Shown piece by piece: positions 59,591 to 64,000 of a stretch of DNA of 64,000 bases (positions are counted from its first letter, which is position 1; the number at the start of each line of letters is the position of its first letter). The stretch covers positions 1-64,000 of the forward strand of contig JBMNPM010000008.1 of NCBI GenBank assembly GCA_050943595.1, written 5' to 3'. The notes under the pieces are model-generated. The model did not search any database and was not told where the DNA came from. It was given only the letters and a program-made list of their open reading frames with translations. Made by a program: the position numbers and the translations under genes. The stretch comes from JAXGXJ01 sp050943595. GTDB lineage: Bacteria > Actinomycetota > Thermoleophilia > RBG-16-64-13.

Positions 59591-59759
59591 GGCTGCTGAA
59601 AACAAAACCCGGCCACTTCGCTAAGCAGCACGACAATGTGTTATTGGTCGCGCGAATAGCGCTGCTATTCGCGCTCCCTCTATTCCTCTATCCCTCCCTC
59701 GCACGTGCTGATCGCGTTCCGGTGGCGAAGTGTCATATAGCCTCTAGCTCTCAGCAGCC
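59591..59759. mobile_element. MITE-like palindromic element, copy 3
   Basis: About 169 bp with ends GGCTGCTGA / TCAGCAGCC, matching copy 1 at 26986. The central hairpin reads GCGCGAATAGC-GCT-GCTATTCGCGC (about 59651-59675): compared with copy 1 both arms changed together, keeping the pair. The right arm GCGAAGTGTCATATA is shared with copy 1. It starts two bases after the pcrA stop. Confidence 0.75.
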
Positions 59760-59915
59760 CGGCGGGCATCTCACCTGATCTCCTGGCTGCCGGGCCCCTC
59801 AGTCGAGCCGCGACATTTCAACAAACTTCTACTGGAGGCGGGGATTATGCACGCCGAGTGGCCCGGCGCTCTCAATTCATGCCTTTAGGGGGTATGTGGT
59901 GGAAAGTGTTGATTT
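59760..59915. other. Intergenic region upstream of mraZ
   Basis: 156 bases between the MITE and the MraZ boxes without a convincing gene. A tiny frame (ATG near 59848, 13 codons, behind GGAGGCGGGG) might be a leader peptide of the division cluster, but it has no other support. Confidence 0.3.
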
Positions 59916-59942
59916 GTGGGATGTAAGTGGGGTAAAGTGGGG
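59916..59942 (+). promoter_or_regulatory. mraZ: MraZ operator boxes
   Basis: GTGGGA (59916), GTGGGG (59927) and GTGGGG (59937) recur at 11 and 10 bases just before the mraZ start, with a possible fourth GTGGTG at 59896. MraZ binds direct TGGG-type repeats at this spacing in front of its own operon in other bacteria and represses it. Confidence 0.6.
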
Positions 59943-59945
59943 CCG

Positions 59946-60359
59946 ATGGAACGTCTCTTGTTACGCGGCGAATTCGAGCACACTTTGGACCCCAAAGGTC
60001 GAGTGACGCTGCCTGCGCGTTATCGCGATTACTTTAGTTCCGGCGCTGTGCTCGTCCGCTTTCCGGACGGGCAGCCCTGCCTGTGCGTCTTTCATCCAGA
60101 CTCATGGGACGAGTTCGATAAGAAGTACATTGAGCCTCTGGATGTCTTCAAGAATGAAGCGGACGACTGGCATACACGGAGGCTCTATCGTAACCAGGAT
60201 GAAGTGGAGCCGGACAGACAGGGGCGGGTGCTGATACCGGCACAGCGCATCAAAGACCTGGGATTGTCGGGCAAAGTCAAGATCCTGGGTGTTCGTACAC
60301 ATCTCGAGATCTGGAATCCCGAGACCTTGGCGGGGTTGGATGAAGAGAGAGGAAGATGA
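59946..60359 (+). CDS. mraZ: Transcription regulator MraZ
   Basis: A 137-residue MraZ with two AbrB-like halves, each bearing the DxxxR loop: DPKGRVTLPARYRDYF and DRQGRVLIPAQRIKDLGL. It forms a ring and represses the division and cell-wall cluster that it starts. ATG 59946 directly follows the operator boxes, which then also cover the ribosome-binding region; the frame opens at 59916 but that would place the boxes inside the gene. It overlaps rsmH by ATGA. Confidence 0.94.
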   Translation: MERLLLRGEFEHTLDPKGRVTLPARYRDYFSSGAVLVRFPDGQPCLCVFHPDSWDEFDKKYIEPLDVFKNEADDWHTRRLYRNQDEVEPDRQGRVLIPAQRIKDLGLSGKVKILGVRTHLEIWNPETLAGLDEERGR

Positions 60360-61345
60360 TGATGTCTAGCGTGGCAGCTGCTTTTGTCAGGGAGATGGCC
60401 ATGGCACATGTACCTGTTCTGACCCAGGAGCTGCTTGACGTGCTCACGCTGAGTCCGGACAGCCGCGTGGTGGACTGCACCTTTGGGGCAGGAGGCCATG
60501 CCGCTGCCGTGGGTGCCGAACTGGGCTCCGAGGGGTTCTTGGTGGCCTGTGACCATGATCCGATCGCCGAAGAATACTACTTGGACCTGCGCGACGACCT
60601 TTGTTGCCCGTCATGCTTCCTGCTGGGCAATTTCGCAGATACGCTCGGCGGATTGCTTGAAGAGGGGCCGGACGGATGGGCGGGGCAGGGGGCTACGCAT
60701 ATCTACATGGACCTCGGCGTGAGCAGCATGCAGATAGACACCCCGGAACGAGGCTTTTCGTATAACTATGATGCACCTCTCGACATGCGCATGGATCCAT
60801 TGTTGCGGACCACCGCCGCCGAGATTCTGAATACATGGAGCGAAGGTGCACTGGCCGGACTGTTCGCTTCCTATGGGGAGGAGCGGTATGCCCGGCGTAT
60901 TGCCCGAGCGGTGGCCGGCCGGCGTCGTATTACCCCGTTCGCCAGGACGGCGGAATTAGTAGAGACCATCAAGCGGGCGATTCCTACCCCGGCCCGGTTT
61001 GGTTCGGGTAATCCGGCACGGCGGGTCTTCCAGGCGCTGCGTATAGAGGTCAACGATGAACTGAACAGCCTGCGCCGGGCTCTGCCCGAGGCCTATGCTT
61101 TGCTCGAACCGGGGGGCGTCATGGCCGTGATCAGCTTCCATTCACTCGAAGACCGGATCGTCAAAGAGTTCTTTTCCGGAAAGGCGCGGGGATGCACCTG
61201 TCCGCCCGACTTCCCGATGTGCGTGTGTGGATGTAAAGCAGAGGGTGAGGTTCTTACCCGCAAAGCTGTGGTCCCCGGTTCGCGCGAGGTGGAGGTGAAC
61301 CCCCGGTCTGCATCGGCTAAACTGCGCGCCTTGAGGAAGCTTTGA
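60356..61345 (+). CDS. rsmH: 16S rRNA (cytosine(1402)-N4)-methyltransferase
   Basis: A 329-residue RsmH (MraW): HVPVLTQELLDVL at the start, SAM loop DCTFGAGGHAAAVG, DLGVSSMQIDTPERGFSY, DMRMDP, and AVISFHSLEDRIVKEFF. It methylates C1402 in the ribosomal P site. The frame begins at ATG 60356, overlapping mraZ, but GGGAG at 60390-60394 points to ATG 60401 (MAHVPVL) as an equally good start. A Cys-rich piece (CTCPPDFPMCVCGC) near the end is as in other members. Confidence 0.95.
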   Translation: MMMSSVAAAFVREMAMAHVPVLTQELLDVLTLSPDSRVVDCTFGAGGHAAAVGAELGSEGFLVACDHDPIAEEYYLDLRDDLCCPSCFLLGNFADTLGGLLEEGPDGWAGQGATHIYMDLGVSSMQIDTPERGFSYNYDAPLDMRMDPLLRTTAAEILNTWSEGALAGLFASYGEERYARRIARAVAGRRRITPFARTAELVETIKRAIPTPARFGSGNPARRVFQALRIEVNDELNSLRRALPEAYALLEPGGVMAVISFHSLEDRIVKEFFSGKARGCTCPPDFPMCVCGCKAEGEVLTRKAVVPGSREVEVNPRSASAKLRALRKL

Positions 61346-61899
61346 TGGTCGCCGCGACCCGATCTTCCTGGATGGCGACATTCGAGGAGGGCCTACAACC
61401 TTCTCAGGCCGCTCGTCGTAGCGCTGCTCGCACCGCAGCCCGTGCCCGCCGCAGTACGCGTTACTACGCGCGAGAAGCGACGGCCCGTCAGCCTAAAGCT
61501 ATACCTAAGGTTGAATCTTCAAACTATCGTCCCACACTCAAGGTTGTCACTAGACGGCGCTCTCGCCGAGGCGTGGTCATCATCTTTTTTGCCGTGTTGA
61601 TACTGCTACTGGTGGTGGGACTGGGAGTCATCTGTCCGATGCTGGTGAGCTCAGCTGCGACGGGCTTGGAGTCGCAAACAGGTAGATTGCAAGAGCAACA
61701 GGAGGAATTGGCGGCGGCCGCCTCGGCCCTGTCGGCTCAGGTCTCGGCTCTGTCTGCACCTGAGAGAATTGCGGAACAGGCGGCCGTGCTCGGCCTTGCT
61801 CCGGCGGTCACGGTGCGGTATGTCGATGCTGAAGCAGGTAGTGTGCCGATGGGCGGTGGAGCAGCTCTGGAGGACGATGTGACCACGATCCGGCGGTGA
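61345..61899 (+). CDS. ftsL: FtsL-like cell division protein
   Basis: A 184-residue single-pass protein: a basic cytoplasmic part of about 75 residues (RSAARTAARARRSTRYYARE), one helix (VVIIFFAVLILLLVVGLGVI) and a coiled coil (about residues 105-140). Position between rsmH and ftsI plus this layout identify FtsL despite low sequence conservation. It links FtsI/FtsW to FtsQ/FtsB at the septum. TTG 61342 would overlap the rsmH stop by four bases; ATG 61345 is preferred with GAGGAAG upstream. It overlaps ftsI in GTGA. Confidence 0.85.
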   Translation: MVAATRSSWMATFEEGLQPSQAARRSAARTAARARRSTRYYAREATARQPKAIPKVESSNYRPTLKVVTRRRSRRGVVIIFFAVLILLLVVGLGVICPMLVSSAATGLESQTGRLQEQQEELAAAASALSAQVSALSAPERIAEQAAVLGLAPAVTVRYVDAEAGSVPMGGGAALEDDVTTIRR

Positions 61900-63590
61900 T
61901 ATGGATGCGTCGGCAGTCAAGCAACAGACGTCTGGCCGGCAACAGACGTCTGGCTATTTTCATGGGCGTGGCCGTGGTCTTCCTGGCTGCATTATTTGTG
62001 CGTACCTTCTACGTGCAGGTGGTGGCGGCTCCAAGTCTTAAGGAGCAGGCCCAGGAGCAGTCTATCCGCACGGTAGCTTTGGATGCCCCCCGAGGTATCA
62101 TCTACGATCGCGACGGTTGTCAACTGGCCGTATCGGCGGGTAGGGAGACTGTGTATGCGAATCCCAGAGAGGTTGCAGATCCAGACGCTGCGGCCGAGCG
62201 ATTGGGAGACGTGTTGGGCCTATCGGTTGATGACTTGGCAGCCAAGCTGAGGAGAGACACGCAGTTCGTGTATCTCGCCCGCAAGGTTTCGTCGACTAAG
62301 GGCGATGCGGTGAAGGCCTTGGGACTCAGTGGGATCACGGTCTGTGCGGAGGACAAGCGTGTCTATCCGAACGGTGCGCTGGCACCCCAGCTACTCGGTT
62401 TCGTGGGTACGGATGGTACGGGCCTTGCCGGTCTGGAGAAGGAGTACGACGAGTTGCTGACGGGGGAGGCGGGGCAGGCACAGGTAGTGAGTGATCCGGA
62501 CGGCAATAGGCTGCGCACCACGTCCCTTAAAGAGGCGGTTCCCGGGCGTTCGATAACGTTGACTATCGATGAGGGCATTCAGTTCGAGACGGAAAAGGTG
62601 CTGACAGGTGTGGTGGAGGAATTCAAGGCATTGAAGGCCTGCGCCGTGGTCATCGATCCCCGCAACGGGGAGATACTGGCGATGGCCAACACCCCGGTGT
62701 TTGATACCAATGCCTTCGGATCGGTGGAGGAGAAGGATCGTCGCAACTCGGTGGTGACCGACCAATATGAACCGGGATCGACCTTCAAGATGATTGTCGC
62801 GGCAGCTGCTTTGGAGGGGGGGCTGGTCACTCCTGACACTACCTTCACTCTTGGTAGGCAGGTGCAGGTGTACGACCGGGTGGTTCACGAAGCACATGAG
62901 GACAACCTCCCCTCTATGCGTGAGTTGAGTGTTACGCAGATAATCGCGCAGTCATCGAATGTGGGGGCCGTCGTCTTGGGAAAGGAAGTGGGCAAGGACC
63001 GTCTGGCAGACATGATCTACAAATTCGGTTTCACGCAGAAGCTGGGTATCGATTTCCCGGGTGAAACGCCGGGTATGATGTTGGAGCCCGATGACTGGTC
63101 GGGGACGACTATTGCCAACGTGCCTATCGGTCAGGGTATCTCGGTGACCCCCCTGCAGATGGCGGCCTCCTATGCTGCGGTGGCGAACGACGGTCTCCTC
63201 GTCCAACCCCACCTCGTTCGCGACGTCTCTTCTCCGTGGAGTCGACGGGTGGTCAGCGAGAAGGTGGCCGCTCAATTACGGGCCATGTTGCTGGCCGTCA
63301 CCGAGGAAGACGGTACAGGCACCAACGCCTGCATAGCCGGGTACGAGGTGGCCGGTAAGACGGGCACGGCGCAGAAGGTGGATGAGAAGACGGGTAAGTA
63401 CGCGGTGGACCGCTTCGTAGCTTCGTTCGTGGGGATGGTCCCGGCCGATGATCCTCGGGTCGTGGTGCTGGTCATGGTCGATGAGCCGAAGACTCAGCAC
63501 TTAGGGGCATTGGTGGCGGCTCCGGCCTTTGCCGAGATCGCAGGCCTGTCGCTCAAGATTCTCGGCGTGGCTCCGAATGGGGCGGACTGA
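61896..63590 (+). CDS. ftsI: Septal penicillin-binding protein FtsI (PBP3-like)
   Basis: A 564-residue class B transpeptidase. One transmembrane helix (LAIFMGVAVVFLAALFV), pedestal (TVALDAPRGIIYDRDG), then SxxK in EPGSTFKMIVAAAA, SxN in QSSNVGAVVLG and KTG in VAGKTGTAQ. No C-terminal PASTA repeats, unlike the Spo-type or many Firmicute homologues. It cross-links septal peptidoglycan. GTG 61896 overlaps ftsL; ATG 61905 is an alternative. A direct 18-base repeat (CAACAGACGTCTGGC core) just before the helix encodes NRRLAGNRRLA. Confidence 0.95.
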   Translation: MIWMRRQSSNRRLAGNRRLAIFMGVAVVFLAALFVRTFYVQVVAAPSLKEQAQEQSIRTVALDAPRGIIYDRDGCQLAVSAGRETVYANPREVADPDAAAERLGDVLGLSVDDLAAKLRRDTQFVYLARKVSSTKGDAVKALGLSGITVCAEDKRVYPNGALAPQLLGFVGTDGTGLAGLEKEYDELLTGEAGQAQVVSDPDGNRLRTTSLKEAVPGRSITLTIDEGIQFETEKVLTGVVEEFKALKACAVVIDPRNGEILAMANTPVFDTNAFGSVEEKDRRNSVVTDQYEPGSTFKMIVAAAALEGGLVTPDTTFTLGRQVQVYDRVVHEAHEDNLPSMRELSVTQIIAQSSNVGAVVLGKEVGKDRLADMIYKFGFTQKLGIDFPGETPGMMLEPDDWSGTTIANVPIGQGISVTPLQMAASYAAVANDGLLVQPHLVRDVSSPWSRRVVSEKVAAQLRAMLLAVTEEDGTGTNACIAGYEVAGKTGTAQKVDEKTGKYAVDRFVASFVGMVPADDPRVVVLVMVDEPKTQHLGALVAAPAFAEIAGLSLKILGVAPNGAD

Positions 63591-63636
63591 TGGTCGTGCG
63601 GGGTAAGGCGGTCAGTCTCCCGGTAGGGCGGCGGGC

Positions 63637-64000
63637 ATGACATCGATGACAGAATCTATTTGCGTGAGACTTTCAGATCTATTCGCGGGCCTGGGGGACT
63701 GTCGCTTTCTGGGCTCCTCCGAGACCCTGGTGCGTGGTCTCAGCTATCGAAGCGACGAAGTGGTTGATGGTTGCCTCTTCTTCTGCGTGCCCGGATTCGT
63801 GCGTGATGGGCACGACTTTGCTCCCGGTGCCGTAGAGCGGGGAGCCGTCGCTTTGTGTGTGGAGCGGCCCCTGGACTTGCCTGTCCCACAGGTCATAGTC
63901 TCCTCGGTACGAGAAGCCATGGGACCCGTGGCTGCCGCTTTCTACGGACATCCAACTTCACAACTCCGCACGGCCGGCATAACCGGCACAAACGGCAAGA
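63637..64000 (+). CDS. murE: UDP-MurNAc-tripeptide synthetase MurE, cut by window end
   Basis: The open frame from ATG 63637 reaches the window end with 121 codons. RLSDLFAGLGDCRFLGSSET, later GLSYRSDEVVDGCLFFCVPG and GHDFAPGAVERGAVALCVE are the N-terminal domain of MurE, and the last visible codons begin the ATP loop (AGITGTNGK). The enzyme adds the third amino acid to the stem peptide; the residue that sets this (diaminopimelate or lysine) is outside the window. ATG 63646 is a near alternative start. It is 46 bases after ftsI. Confidence 0.92.
   Translation, partial: MTSMTESICVRLSDLFAGLGDCRFLGSSETLVRGLSYRSDEVVDGCLFFCVPGFVRDGHDFAPGAVERGAVALCVERPLDLPVPQVIVSSVREAMGPVAAAFYGHPTSQLRTAGITGTNGK

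Overview
The window is high-GC bacterial chromosome with dense, mostly co-directional gene strings joined by 4-base start/stop overlaps. The gene set points to an actinobacterium from a deep-branching lineage rather than a Streptomyces- or Mycobacterium-like one. It has a PafBC-type double-WYL regulator, a signal-less CwlM-like amidase-fold protein and a MidA-type methyltransferase, but also AddAB instead of AdnAB, RNase G, a complete mreBCD-mrdA-rodA cluster and a radical SAM/DUF2344 fusion beside rplU-rpmA-obgE. No species can be named from the sequence alone.

Layout. 1-8.4 kb: a cut-off SpoIIE-type phosphatase, an ABM-like small protein, an MFS exporter, a MidA-like methyltransferase, the CwlM-like protein, a secreted NlpC/P60 peptidase and a GT4 glycosyltransferase. 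8.4-20.6 kb: on the minus strand a HATPase-PAS-SpoIIE sensor, a small holin-like membrane protein and fused PafBC; divergent from pafBC, an addB-addA helicase-nuclease operon. 20.7-25.6 kb: an accessory and decayed stretch with tRNA-Pro(CGG), an inverted-repeat leader, a lower-GC secreted protein of unknown function, an ECF sigma remnant, a pseudogene with a stop codon in its signal peptide, and an intact ECF sigma/anti-sigma pair. 25.6-29.3 kb: a DUF1844 protein, MTA phosphorylase, a sugar-nucleotide epimerase, a small hypothetical protein and five tRNAs (two of the window's six tRNAs are Pro).

29.3-41.2 kb is a protein quality-control and housekeeping string: tig-clpP-clpX-lon-valS-folC, then a 41-residue membrane peptide, a zinc-ribbon membrane protein, ndk and maf. 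41.2-47 kb is the rod-shape cluster mreB-mreC-mreD-mrdA-rodA. 47-57.2 kb holds a DUF697 membrane protein, the radical SAM fusion, rng, rplU, rpmA, obgE, proB, proA and nadD. 57.2-64 kb holds pcrA and the start of the division and cell-wall cluster, mraZ-rsmH-ftsL-ftsI-murE; murE runs off the end.

Most notable signals: (i) mreB and the NlpC/P60 gene seem to start at AUA and AUC, each behind a well-placed Shine-Dalgarno, and a third gene may start at AUA in an AUAA stop/start overlap; (ii) a family of about 160-170 bp palindromic MITE-like elements, two full copies and one fragment, each beginning 1-7 bases after a stop codon; (iii) fused PafBC facing addBA across a spacer with a RecA-NDp-like promoter candidate; (iv) in-frame repeat or linker expansions inside addA, lon, pcrA, maf and the radical SAM fusion. 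These are readings by eye; no database search was run.
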